A DNA stretch of 12,459 bases from Aurantimonadaceae bacterium (GCA_003232595.1 QIIJ01000347.1:1-12459), one strand, 5' to 3'. Counted from the stretch's first letter, positions 1-7,957 are shown. The notes: generated by a model not told the origin, from the sequence alone. Translations and numbers: made by a program.

Positions 1-447
1 TATATTGACAGCAATTCCGACAAGGTGCGCCCGGTGATGTTGCACCGGGCGATGTTTGGCTCACTGGAGCGTTTTATCGGCATACTGATTGAACACCATG
101 CCGGTCACTTCCCGCTCTGGCTGGCACCGGTGCAGATTGTGATTGCCACCATCACCTCGGAGGCCGACAGCTATGGCGCGGAAGTTGCAGACAAGTTGCG
201 GGCTGCGGGCTTGCGGGTCGAAACAGATTTCCGCAATGAAAAGATCAACTACAAGGTACGCGAACATTCGCTGGCCAAAGTGCCGGTGATCATTGTTTGC
301 GGTATGCGGGAGGCTGAGGAAAAGGCTGTGAACATTCGCCGTCTCGGTTCCCGTGAGCAAACAGCCATGACGCTGGATGAAGCTGTTGCAACGCTTGCTG
401 ATGAGGCATTACCGCCTGATATCAGGCGCAACCAGTCGACCGGTTAG
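1..447 (+). CDS. thrS: Threonyl-tRNA synthetase, C-terminal part (5' end outside window)
   Basis: ThrS is a cytoplasmic class II aminoacyl-tRNA synthetase that charges tRNA-Thr with threonine. The window opens inside the gene, in frame 1, and 148 codons remain before the TAG at 445-447. The first visible stretch (RPVMLHRAMFGSLERFIGILIE) fits the class II motif 3 region that closes the ATP site. From about visible residue 37 (LAPVQIVIATIT) it becomes the HGTP anticodon-binding domain, with the family-typical segments DFRNEKINYKVREH, KVPVIIVCG and NIRRLGSRE. The C terminus has the usual length, so only the N-terminal TGS, editing and catalytic parts are missing because of the window edge. The stop lies one base from the stop of the convergent gene on the minus strand, so any transcription terminator must lie inside that gene. 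Identity is secure. Confidence 0.97.
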   Translation, partial: YIDSNSDKVRPVMLHRAMFGSLERFIGILIEHHAGHFPLWLAPVQIVIATITSEADSYGAEVADKLRAAGLRVETDFRNEKINYKVREHSLAKVPVIIVCGMREAEEKAVNIRRLGSREQTAMTLDEAVATLADEALPPDIRRNQSTG

Positions 448-448
448 T

Positions 449-1363
449 TCAGTTGGCGAGAACCTCAACATCCGTATTCTGGCCGGGTACAACGTTGAAT
501 TCGCGTTTATAAACTGTGCCACCGTTGCGGGCGAGGGCGGTGTATTCGCCGACTGCCAGCACCATTGTGGGGAAGGTGCTGCTTGATTCCTTGACCACCG
601 CGCCCTGGCCCGAAACAATGGTCCAGGCCGTATTGGCAATGGCTTCGCCGCCCGACTGGCTGACCAGTTTCAGGGTGATTTGGGCGGCACGGTGTTGCAG
701 TGTTGCCTCTGTCAGTTCTCCGGCTTGCACCCGCAGGTCGGCGCGAACTGTGGCATTGATTTTGCCGTAATAGGAGACCACGTGATATGTGCCGGTGTTA
801 AGACGGATGATAGTATCGGAAGGGATATCAAGAGCTATAACTTTACGCTTGTTGTTCTTTTCCTTCTTTTGCGAATATACCGAGAAGAAAAGTCTTTCGG
901 AATTGATTTTTTTTGATCCGGCAATAGCTCCAAGTTTGAGGCCGCCGGCTTCCAAAACAAAGGTATCACGGTTGCCGCCCCGGGTAAGGGTTACCCTTTT
1001 TGTTGCACCCGCCCGTCCAAATGCAGCATGGACAAGGTAGGTTCCGGCCGGAAGGTCGAATGCAACGGTGCCTCCTTTTGCGCTGCCAATGAGTGGATAC
1101 TTCCCGTCCTTGTCTGGACGGTCGTCAAATACTCGCCAGACCAGGCCTTTTTCAATGGACTGGCCCTTTTTGATCAGCCGGGCTTCCAGTATGAGCTCGT
1201 AATTCGCCGATTGGGGTCCAGAGTTGGTAACCGGTGGCGCGTAGTTTGTTGCCGGGGAATTGGCTTCCTGGGCCCAGGACGTAGCTGTGGCGATTAGTGC
1301 AAGCAAAAACGCACCAATGATGGTTGTGGGAAGGGAGAACTGTGATAAACGACTGGCTGGCAT
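449..1363 (-). CDS. Secreted protein with three tandem beta-sandwich-like repeats, function unknown
   Basis: A 304-residue protein if it starts at the ATG read from 1363. The reading frame stays open upstream to 1471. I prefer 1363 because a good Sec signal peptide follows immediately: Arg5, a hydrophobic core at about 14-27, and likely cleavage after Ala31 (TSWA/QE). No strong ribosome binding site is visible. The mature part seems to be three related units of about 75-85 residues (roughly 55-137, 140-222 and 227-304). Each has a W/F-x-V/I strand, then a Gly-Thr/Glu-Tyr element (PAGTYLVHAAFG, NTGTYHVVSYYG, AVGEYTALARNG), then R-x-x-x-V-x-x-G. This resembles PEGA or carboxypeptidase-regulatory-like beta-sandwich domains, but I cannot assign a family. 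No catalytic motif or further membrane segment is visible, so it is probably periplasmic or surface-exposed. The stop is one base from the thrS stop. Confidence 0.8.
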   Translation of the reverse strand: MPASRLSQFSLPTTIIGAFLLALIATATSWAQEANSPATNYAPPVTNSGPQSANYELILEARLIKKGQSIEKGLVWRVFDDRPDKDGKYPLIGSAKGGTVAFDLPAGTYLVHAAFGRAGATKRVTLTRGGNRDTFVLEAGGLKLGAIAGSKKINSERLFFSVYSQKKEKNNKRKVIALDIPSDTIIRLNTGTYHVVSYYGKINATVRADLRVQAGELTEATLQHRAAQITLKLVSQSGGEAIANTAWTIVSGQGAVVKESSSTFPTMVLAVGEYTALARNGGTVYKREFNVVPGQNTDVEVLAN

Positions 1364-1502
1364 GGTTTTCGCTGCGAATTGAAATTTCTGGTTCGAACTA
1401 GAAACAATTGAAACGGCTATATTGTGGCGAATTTCCGGTTCGAGTTCGAAAGCTGTTTTTACAACTGCCACGACGAAAAGCCAAGGTGGAAATTGGAGAC
1501 AA
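1364..1502. promoter_or_regulatory. Divergent promoter region with repeated 14-bp element and 20-bp near-palindrome
   Basis: This 139-bp region separates the secreted protein (minus) from the nitroreductase (plus). A 14-bp element occurs twice in the same orientation, at 1383-1396 (AATTTCTGGTTCGA) and 1430-1443 (AATTTCCGGTTCGA), with 13 of 14 bases identical and starts 47 bp apart. The first copy is part of an imperfect palindrome at 1385-1404: TTTCT and AGAAA arms flank the self-complementary core GTTCGAAC, with a single mismatched pair (1390/1399). A -10-like TATATT lies at 1418-1423, just downstream, reading toward the nitroreductase. These are typical operator-like features. The regulator is unknown, and no regulator gene lies beside it. 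Confidence 0.45.
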
Positions 1503-2078
1503 ATGAAAGACCTTCTTGATTACCTCCAGTCCAGACGCTCGGCACTGGCTTTGACCCTGAACCATCCGGCACCGGATGCGGGCCAGATCAGAACAATGAT
1601 AAAGATTGCCTCACGTGTACCGGACCACGGCAAGCTTGCACCCTGGCGTTTTGTTGAATACCCCCGCACAATCCGCGAAGAGCTGGCGGCGGAATTTCGC
1701 CAATTGTCGGATCAGAAACCGGACACAAAGACCCGCCAGTCGCGCAACAAACAGATCGAAAATTTCCAAAATGCGCCGCTTGTTATCGGTGCGATTTCCT
1801 GTCCGGTTGAAAGTCCAAAAGTGCCCGAATGGGAACAGATACTGTCTGCAGGAGCTACATGTATGCAGCTGCTGATGGCGGCCAATGCATTGGGGTTTGA
1901 GGCACAGTGGCTTTCGGGGTTCTATATGTTTGACAAAAAAGCCTCAAAGCTGCTGGGGCTTTTGGAAACCGAAAAGCTGGCCGGGATGATCCATATTGGC
2001 TCATCAGATGTCGCCAAAAACGAGCGCGCACGTCCCGAACTGGTTGACATATTTTCGGTATTTGCGAAACAGGAATAA
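1503..2078 (+). CDS. Nitroreductase family protein, YdjA-like
   Basis: A 191-residue FMN-dependent oxidoreductase of the short single-domain YdjA type (family members are about 180-190 residues). It is expected to use NAD(P)H to reduce nitro compounds or similar electrophiles in the cytoplasm; the physiological substrate is unknown. Seen in the sequence: RRS at 11-13, where an arginine usually binds the FMN phosphate; RVPDHGKLAPWRF at 38-50, a signature of this subfamily; an SAGATCMQLLMAANALGF helix at about 115-132; and the GFEAQW segment at 131-136. The start was chosen at 1503 because GGAG at 1495-1498 sits just upstream and the protein then begins like its relatives; the frame is open from 1422. 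The next gene begins four bases after this stop, implying one transcript. Confidence 0.88.
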   Translation: MKDLLDYLQSRRSALALTLNHPAPDAGQIRTMIKIASRVPDHGKLAPWRFVEYPRTIREELAAEFRQLSDQKPDTKTRQSRNKQIENFQNAPLVIGAISCPVESPKVPEWEQILSAGATCMQLLMAANALGFEAQWLSGFYMFDKKASKLLGLLETEKLAGMIHIGSSDVAKNERARPELVDIFSVFAKQE

Positions 2079-2082
2079 AATA

Positions 2083-2685
2083 ATGTTTTATGAAACTGAT
2101 GGCAACCAGCACAATCTGGCCCACGATCCATTCAAGGCAATAATTTCACCGCGCCCGATTGGCTGGATTTCCACCTTGTCCAATGATGGCGTTGCTAATC
2201 TGGCACCCTACAGTTTTTTTAACGCCATTGGCGAGCGGCCCAAAATGGTAGTGTTTGGATCGGTTGGTATCAAGGACAATGCAAAAAATATACAGGATAC
2301 CGGTGAATTCATCTGCAATTTTGCCAGTGACAACCTGAAGGAACAAATGAATTTAAGTGCTGCCGATTGCCCGCCCGATGTAGATGAATTTGAGTATGCT
2401 TCGTTATCAAAAGCACCAGGGAAACTGGTGAAGTGCCCACGGGTTGCCGGTGCCTATGCGGCGTTGGAGTGTAAATTGGTTGATGTGATCAACCCCCTCG
2501 ACATCGATGGAAACCGATCGGAAAACCACATGATTATTGGCCAGGTTGTAGGCATTCATATTGTCGAAGAAGCGATAAGGGATGGCCGGTTTGATGTGAC
2601 CATCGCCAAGCCTGTGTCCCGTCTTGGGTATATGGACTTTGCAACTGTAGATGAAATCTACGCTATGCAATTGCCTAAATATTGA
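2083..2685 (+). CDS. Flavin-reductase-like FMN-binding split-barrel protein
   Basis: A 200-residue protein of the flavin reductase-like / DIM6-NTAB family, which bind FMN in a split beta-barrel and act as flavin reductases or oxygenase partners. Visible family segments are SPRPIGWISTL at 22-32 and NLAPYSFFN at 39-47 (flavin-binding loop), KDNAKNIQDTGEF at 64-76, and the closing RLGYMDF near 180-186. The start at 2083 is preceded by AGGA overlapping the stop of the nitroreductase gene; the frame is open upstream, but that part overlaps the upstream gene and does not look like this family. The four-base gap suggests translational coupling. The pair may handle the same substrate, or one may supply reduced flavin, but no substrate can be read from the sequence. 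A hairpin follows the stop. Confidence 0.87.
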   Translation: MFYETDGNQHNLAHDPFKAIISPRPIGWISTLSNDGVANLAPYSFFNAIGERPKMVVFGSVGIKDNAKNIQDTGEFICNFASDNLKEQMNLSAADCPPDVDEFEYASLSKAPGKLVKCPRVAGAYAALECKLVDVINPLDIDGNRSENHMIIGQVVGIHIVEEAIRDGRFDVTIAKPVSRLGYMDFATVDEIYAMQLPKY

Positions 2686-2712
2686 TTTGACCAAATCGCA
2701 CGGGAAATTTCT

Positions 2713-2734
2713 ATTCTGGTAACACCAGAATTTT
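2713..2734. terminator. Bidirectional hairpin terminator between convergent genes
   Basis: A perfect 7-bp stem (ATTCTGG at 2713-2719 with CCAGAAT at 2725-2731) encloses a TAACA loop and ends in TTTT on the plus strand; AAATTT lies on the other side. It sits in the 57-bp gap between the flavin reductase-like gene and the giant coiled-coil gene, so it could serve both. The T tract is short, so efficiency may be modest. Confidence 0.5.
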
Positions 2735-2742
2735 GCAGCTGA

Positions 2743-5700
2743 TCAGAATCTGCCCGATGCATGGGCCAGCATGGTATAAACTTTGCCGGTATCCGATGTC
2801 AGGTATTTTTGTGTCGCTTCGGTATCCTGATTGTTCTTTGACACATCGGCGATCAGCCGTTCAAAATCGGCAATGTAGCGATCAACAGCGTTTTTGAATT
2901 CAGAATCCCGGGCATATTTTGCCTTGATTTCTTCAAATGTCTGTTGACCCTTGAGGGTGTACAGCCGACGGGTAAAGACATCTCTTTCGCCACGTTGGTA
3001 ACGAGACCAGAGTTCAACCGATGCTTCGTGATCGATTGCTTTTGCGATATCAACGGATAAAGAATTGAGAGATTCAACCATATGGCCCGGTGTACGATGA
3101 TCAGGTTGCGGCTGGGGTGCAATTGCCGCTGGCTCTTCATCGCGCGATGCCCGTCGTAAAAGATCTGAAACCCAGCCCTTTTTTTCGCCGTTGTCTGGTT
3201 CCTGATCAAAATCCTGTGAACCCCGAAGTGCTTGCGACTGGCTCGATCTCGCCGGCGTGTCTGATTGTGGCATTACAACTGGTCGACCCAAGGTGGTAGA
3301 CCCTCCAACAACTGCCTGCAGCACTGGGGCGGGTGCAGCCAGTGAAGCATGGGCCGCACTTGCGTCAATCGAATTTCCGGATTTGGCAACGAGGTCAGTA
3401 AGGTCTTTCAAGGCTCTAATCTGGTCGGATACAACACGGCGCATTGCGGCAGTGCTCTCCTTGGTTTCTTCCGGCAGGTCGTTGACACCTTTTTGCAATT
3501 CAGACCTTGTGGAGGAAAGTTCTAGTCGAACTTTAGTTGCCGCTTCGCTCATGGCTTTTGTTGCCTCAGTGAAACGCTCTGTTGCTTCATTTGCAGCTGC
3601 CGAAACACTACCTGCAAGCGATGAGCCCAGTTCGCGGGCACGGTCTTCTGCCACAGAAATGGAATCTGCGATAATATTGGTAAATGACCCCATCAGGCTT
3701 TCGAGTTCAGTTGACCGGTCAACCAGTCCTTTGGTCAACTCTTCCAGGTCCTCGCGGCGCTGTTCAAGTCCTGACGACAGATTATTCTGGGTCGCATCGA
3801 TCAATCTTGTCATGTCAGATATGGAACGGGATTGCTCTTCAAACCGGTTGGCAATTCCCGATATTTCACCAAGAATGTTGGTTGATACGTCCTTGAGGTT
3901 GACATAGTTGTGTTCAATTACCCGATTGGACAATTGCAAGTCATCAGATGCCTTGTTAACGGCTTCCTTGAATGATTCAGTTTGCGCGCTGAGGTTTTCC
4001 TGAATACCGGACAGGTTTTGTCCAGCGCTGGATATCAGCGAGCCAAGAACATCATTTGACTGGGACAGTTTCCCAAGCAGGTCGCCAACTTCAGCACGAA
4101 GACGTTGATTTGTGGCCGACAGAGCATCAACGCTTTCGCCGGTATGAGCGGTGATTGCTCCCATGATTGACTCGTTTTCACTCTGCAGCTTTTCGACTAC
4201 ATGATTTGCAACCGCATTAAGCCTGTTTGCAACAATATCGCCACTGGCTGCAAGCGTTGCGGCTTTTTCCTCGACAGCTTTGCTGATCGCTTTTGATGCT
4301 GCATCCAGCCTGCCTGCCATAGATACACTTGCAGACTGAAGGGCTTGGTTTTGATCAGTCAGAATTGCATCAAGCCGGTCGGTAGTTTCTACGAATTTTG
4401 AACTGGTGATATCGTTCACATGCATGATCTTGCCAACGAGTTCATTACTTGCAGACTCCAATGCTTCGCTTTGGCTGGTGATAACAGTCTCCAGCTGGCT
4501 GGTGGTTTCCATCAGTTTGGAACTTGTCAAATCGCTAATGGAAGCAATCTGTTTGGTGATTTTGTGTCCTGTTGCATCGATGGTTTGCTGTTGAGCTTCA
4601 AGTGCACCCTCAAGTTTCTCAGTGGAGTCCTGCAATTGTTGTGACGTGGATTCACTGACTTGTGCAAGTCTTCCAACCATTTTGTTGCTGGCATTTTCAA
4701 GAATGGATTGCTGGCCGGAAAGGATCTGTTCCAGTTTGCCTGTTGTTTCTTCAAGTTTGGAGGCTGTTGTCTCGCCCGCACTTGAAACACGGTCGACCAT
4801 CTCGCTACTGGTTGATTCGAGCGCCTGATGACGTTCGACCAGAACACTGTGAATTTTGTCTGTTGCATCGCTAAGGTTGTTTTCGAGACGGTTGGCAGAA
4901 TCAACAAATGTAACTTCTATTGCGCCGGTTGCGGTGTTCAGCCTTGATGCGACTTCGTCTCCAGCGGCGCTCAACTGGGCAATGGTTGTTTGTGATCGTT
5001 GAGCTAAATCACTGGCAATCTTTTGCGACGCTTCGGCTAGTGTATTGGCAATCTGTTCGCCGTGAATAGCAAAATTTTCCACTATTGGTTTGGTTTCATT
5101 GTTGAGAAGGTTGGTGAGCTCCTTCGAACGCAGAGCGAGCATAGTGTTTAACTCAGCTGTGTTTTCAGCCAGTACGGAGGTTACATTTTCAGCTCTGAGA
5201 GAAAGGACATTTTCAGCATTTTCAAGTGTAGCAGCTATTTGTTTTTCCAGACTGTTCACAGAATTCATCATGTGGCTTTGAGCCCTGTCAGCTTCCGAAG
5301 TCAGCACGCTGCTGATATTGGTCAGATTGTCAGAAAGATTGGCGGAAATTTCTTTGGCGCGGCCACCAAGTGTATCATTGATGTGCTCAACACCCTTTTC
5401 GAACGTTGCTCCCAGCGCGGATGTACGTGCTTCAAACGCTTCAATAATCCCGGCAGATTTGCTGCCGGCAATTTCATCCAGCTTTTCAATCCCCTGCGAC
5501 AAGGCACTGCCCAGTTCTGTTGTACGTTTGTCCACTTCGGAAATGAAACTTCCAGCTTTGCCGGTAAAGACTTCGTTGATATCGTCGACCTTGCTGGTCA
5601 GCGACTGATGCAGATTATCAATACTTTTGCCAAATGTGGTATTAATAGTATTCACATGTGTGCCGAGTGTGGCATCGAGATTTTCCACGCGGCCCTCAAA

Positions 5701-7911
5701 TGCAGCACTGACCGCCCCGACCTTGTCATCCAGAGTGGTGTTTATCTGTTCGACTTTTGTACTCAATATATCGTTCAATTGATCAGCACGCGAGCCGATG
5801 CTCAGATCAACCATTGCGGCAGTATCGTTCAGGGTGGCACTCATTTCTGCCACCTTCGATCCAAACCCGGAACTAATCTCTTCAATTTTACCGGTCAATG
5901 TTGAATCGATTGAAGTCAGATGCTCACCAAGCATTGAATTAATTGAACCAGCACGCTGCTCAAAATTGGCGTTCATCATACCAACTTTCTCATCAAGTGC
6001 ATTGTTAATCTGTTCGATTGTGCCACCCATAAAGGAGCTGACATTGTTCACTTTGTCATCAAATGTTGAATTGATTGTGTCAAGATGGGCACCCAAAGAC
6101 AAATCAAGACTGGTTGTGCGCTCATCAAAACTTGCGGTAAATTCCTGAATCTTGCCGCTCACAAGATTATCCAATGAACTTATACTTCCAGATATCGCGT
6201 CACCCAGTTCCCGGGTTTTGTCTTCAAGCATATCCGTTGTTGACGCCATTTGGGCTTCAAGATTTATCTGTGTGTTGTTTAAACCGGCGGTAAATGCATC
6301 GGAGATATCCCGGGTCCGGCTCACCAGCGTTTCATTGAATTGCTGTGTTCGATTTTCAAGAGATGATTCAATTTTATCAACATTTTCGCCAAGAATATTT
6401 GTGCGGTCTTGAATAATATCAACAACACCATCGATTCTTGAAGAAATTGTCAGCCCGAAACTTGTAAGGCGGTCATCAAATGTATTGCTAATAGCGCCGG
6501 TGCTTTCGTTGAGAACTTTTTCCAGAGTTTCAGTCCGTGATCCAAGGTCCTCAATCAGTGCATTGCCGCGCAAACTCAACTCATCGCCAATCAGGTTGAA
6601 TTTCTGGCTGATATTGGATTGCAGCGTATCGCTTAGTTCACTCAGCCTGGAGGTCAGTTCGCTGCTTTGAGAAGCAAAATTGTCTGCGGCCATTGTGCCG
6701 TTTGCATTGATTTTATCAATAAGTTGAGTGCCGGTGGAATTCAGGTTTTCAATCAGGTTTTCCGACTTGCCGGTAATCATTTCAGCAAGTGATTCACTCG
6801 TAAATCCAAGTGATGCGGAAATTTCATCACCGCGCGCATTGATCTCGGTTGTCAGCTTGGTCGACGCATCTGCAACACTTTTAGCAATATAAGTGGCTGC
6901 CGTTTCCAAATCTTCTTTAAGCGCCTCGTGGGCACCAGAAATTGACGAGCGCACCCGCTCTGAATGCGTGATTACAGCTTCACGCTCACCTGTCAGTTCG
7001 TCAACCAGGCCACGCATACGAGATTCATTTTCAAGGTAGGAACGTTCCAGTGATGCAACTTCTTTGTGTACGAGTGTTTCCAGTTCACCGGCACGGGCCA
7101 TTGCTTTTTCGATACCATCGGTCATGGCGGAAACTTCGCGGTGGACAGCCTGTCCCACTGTGGAAATAGTATCTTTTGCCGTTGATTCCGGCTCAATCAA
7201 TCGGTAAGCGACCTCCGTCATCGAGCGGGCTGCAATTCTAAGTTCCTGGGCGCGTCTTGCCATCATGGCGAACGACCAGATCAACAGTACTGGTATTACA
7301 ACAGTGCCAACAAAATATACCAGGTTCGGATTGGCAGCTATGTTCTGCCAAGAAGCCAGATCAGTAACGTCACCCCCGAAAAATCGGTAGCCGGCAAACA
7401 GTGACGCAGCGATCCATGCAATACTCAACAATGCGGCAACCCAGTAAATTGCGTACGATGGGCTTTTTTGCAAATTATAATTAAACCGATGGGATCCCCG
7501 GGAAACATCGTCGTTTGCAGGTTTCGATTTAGGTAAAACAGGGGAAGTTGACGGCAGTTTTTTGTCCAGAATGGTCTTTGGTGTCTGCTGCGCGACCGAC
7601 TGGTTAGCTGCGGTCTGTGGAAGATTTACTACCACTTCCTTATTTGAAGGTTTGGCAGAACCATCGGGTTGTGATCCTGACATTAGATCCGACGTTGCTG
7701 AGGCCAATTGTTTTTCAAAGTCATTGGTTGAAAAATCAATGTCCCGTGCTGGCGGCAACTCAACCGCATCAGTAGGGGTATCAACGGAAGGTGCGTCATC
7801 AGGACTTTTTTTGCCGTCGTCGGGCTGGTCAAAGTCAATTTTGAGCGCCTCTTCGACAGCATTTAAGGCTTCTTCAGCCGGGTCAATTTTTTTCTTGGCT
7901 CTTTTAGCCAT
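2743..7911 (-). CDS. rgsE: Giant membrane-anchored coiled-coil protein, probable Growth Pole Ring / RgsE-type polar-growth scaffold
   Basis: A 1722-residue protein. Order seen: basic start (MAKRAKKK), acidic and proline-rich tail to about 150, membrane segments at about 153-176 and 196-218, then ARRAQELRIAARSMTEVAYRLIEPE, which I associate with this rhizobial family. Sixty-two in-phase 11-residue repeats span 346-1027, four 40-residue repeats span 1028-1187, and further coil runs to about 1510. A Pro/Ser/Gln-rich linker and a C-terminal domain (1611-1722, ending SDTGKVYTMLAHASGRF) follow. I see no cysteine in it. With two membrane passes and a basic flank after the second, both ends should be cytoplasmic. 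Known family: Agrobacterium GPR and Sinorhizobium RgsE are very large, apolipoprotein-like proteins at the growing pole and needed for unipolar growth; GPR is longer (about 2100 residues). Start: ATG preceded by GAGGG nine bases upstream (7921-7925). Assignment rests on architecture and remembered motifs, so the symbol is tentative; the gene itself is certain. Confidence 0.7.
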   Translation of the reverse strand: MAKRAKKKIDPAEEALNAVEEALKIDFDQPDDGKKSPDDAPSVDTPTDAVELPPARDIDFSTNDFEKQLASATSDLMSGSQPDGSAKPSNKEVVVNLPQTAANQSVAQQTPKTILDKKLPSTSPVLPKSKPANDDVSRGSHRFNYNLQKSPSYAIYWVAALLSIAWIAASLFAGYRFFGGDVTDLASWQNIAANPNLVYFVGTVVIPVLLIWSFAMMARRAQELRIAARSMTEVAYRLIEPESTAKDTISTVGQAVHREVSAMTDGIEKAMARAGELETLVHKEVASLERSYLENESRMRGLVDELTGEREAVITHSERVRSSISGAHEALKEDLETAATYIAKSVADASTKLTTEINARGDEISASLGFTSESLAEMITGKSENLIENLNSTGTQLIDKINANGTMAADNFASQSSELTSRLSELSDTLQSNISQKFNLIGDELSLRGNALIEDLGSRTETLEKVLNESTGAISNTFDDRLTSFGLTISSRIDGVVDIIQDRTNILGENVDKIESSLENRTQQFNETLVSRTRDISDAFTAGLNNTQINLEAQMASTTDMLEDKTRELGDAISGSISSLDNLVSGKIQEFTASFDERTTSLDLSLGAHLDTINSTFDDKVNNVSSFMGGTIEQINNALDEKVGMMNANFEQRAGSINSMLGEHLTSIDSTLTGKIEEISSGFGSKVAEMSATLNDTAAMVDLSIGSRADQLNDILSTKVEQINTTLDDKVGAVSAAFEGRVENLDATLGTHVNTINTTFGKSIDNLHQSLTSKVDDINEVFTGKAGSFISEVDKRTTELGSALSQGIEKLDEIAGSKSAGIIEAFEARTSALGATFEKGVEHINDTLGGRAKEISANLSDNLTNISSVLTSEADRAQSHMMNSVNSLEKQIAATLENAENVLSLRAENVTSVLAENTAELNTMLALRSKELTNLLNNETKPIVENFAIHGEQIANTLAEASQKIASDLAQRSQTTIAQLSAAGDEVASRLNTATGAIEVTFVDSANRLENNLSDATDKIHSVLVERHQALESTSSEMVDRVSSAGETTASKLEETTGKLEQILSGQQSILENASNKMVGRLAQVSESTSQQLQDSTEKLEGALEAQQQTIDATGHKITKQIASISDLTSSKLMETTSQLETVITSQSEALESASNELVGKIMHVNDITSSKFVETTDRLDAILTDQNQALQSASVSMAGRLDAASKAISKAVEEKAATLAASGDIVANRLNAVANHVVEKLQSENESIMGAITAHTGESVDALSATNQRLRAEVGDLLGKLSQSNDVLGSLISSAGQNLSGIQENLSAQTESFKEAVNKASDDLQLSNRVIEHNYVNLKDVSTNILGEISGIANRFEEQSRSISDMTRLIDATQNNLSSGLEQRREDLEELTKGLVDRSTELESLMGSFTNIIADSISVAEDRARELGSSLAGSVSAAANEATERFTEATKAMSEAATKVRLELSSTRSELQKGVNDLPEETKESTAAMRRVVSDQIRALKDLTDLVAKSGNSIDASAAHASLAAPAPVLQAVVGGSTTLGRPVVMPQSDTPARSSQSQALRGSQDFDQEPDNGEKKGWVSDLLRRASRDEEPAAIAPQPQPDHRTPGHMVESLNSLSVDIAKAIDHEASVELWSRYQRGERDVFTRRLYTLKGQQTFEEIKAKYARDSEFKNAVDRYIADFERLIADVSKNNQDTEATQKYLTSDTGKVYTMLAHASGRF
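4351..4830 (-). repeat. Four tandem 120-bp units encoding 40-residue repeats
   Basis: Residues 1028-1067, 1068-1107, 1108-1147 and 1148-1187 of the giant protein align without gaps over exactly 40 residues each. Shared positions include a start like QALESAS, then a two-residue hydrophobic/Gly element (MVDR, MVGR, ITKQ, LVGK), then T/S-S-K/Q-L and ETT-x-(K/R/Q)-L-E-x-(I/V)-L. DNA blocks are 4711-4830, 4591-4710, 4471-4590 and 4351-4470. A partial fifth unit (NQALQSASVSMAGRL) follows at residue 1188. Forty residues equals three hendecads plus one heptad, so coiled-coil periodicity can continue through the block. Confidence 0.85.
4831..6876 (-). repeat. 62 consecutive in-phase 33-bp units encoding 11-residue (hendecad) repeats
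   Basis: Residues 346-1027 of the giant protein divide into 62 units of exactly 11 residues with no insertion or deletion. Typical units are VEQINTTLDDK (720-730), VENLDATLGTH (742-752), VDDINEVFTGK (775-785) and VEHINDTLGGR (841-851). Hydrophobic residues favour positions 1, 4 and 8, and charged residues favour 10-11. Units before about residue 500 are weaker at position 4. Eleven-residue periodicity is the hallmark of apolipoprotein-like amphipathic helices and hendecad coiled coils. A four-residue stutter (342-345) precedes the block. Confidence 0.85.
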
Positions 7912-7943
7912 AACTTGCTGCCCTCGTAATTGCGGTTGTTTGT

Positions 7944-7955
7944 TTTGTTAACAAA
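7944..7955. promoter_or_regulatory. 12-bp perfect palindrome overlapping the expected transcription start
   Basis: TTTGTTAACAAA is a perfect palindrome lying 33-44 bp upstream of the scaffold start codon and just downstream of the candidate -10. The position suits a repressor operator. A 12-bp perfect palindrome is expected a few times by chance in a window this long, so location is the main argument. Confidence 0.3.
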
Positions 7956-7957
7956 CG

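Noticed and set aside
3257..3907. 216-codon open frame on the plus strand inside the giant gene, and a similar 221-codon one at 5239-5904
   Set aside because: Both are antisense shadows of a repetitive gene low in the codons that would create opposite-strand stops. They have no recognisable domain, and the minus-strand frame shows clear repeat constraint across the same DNA.
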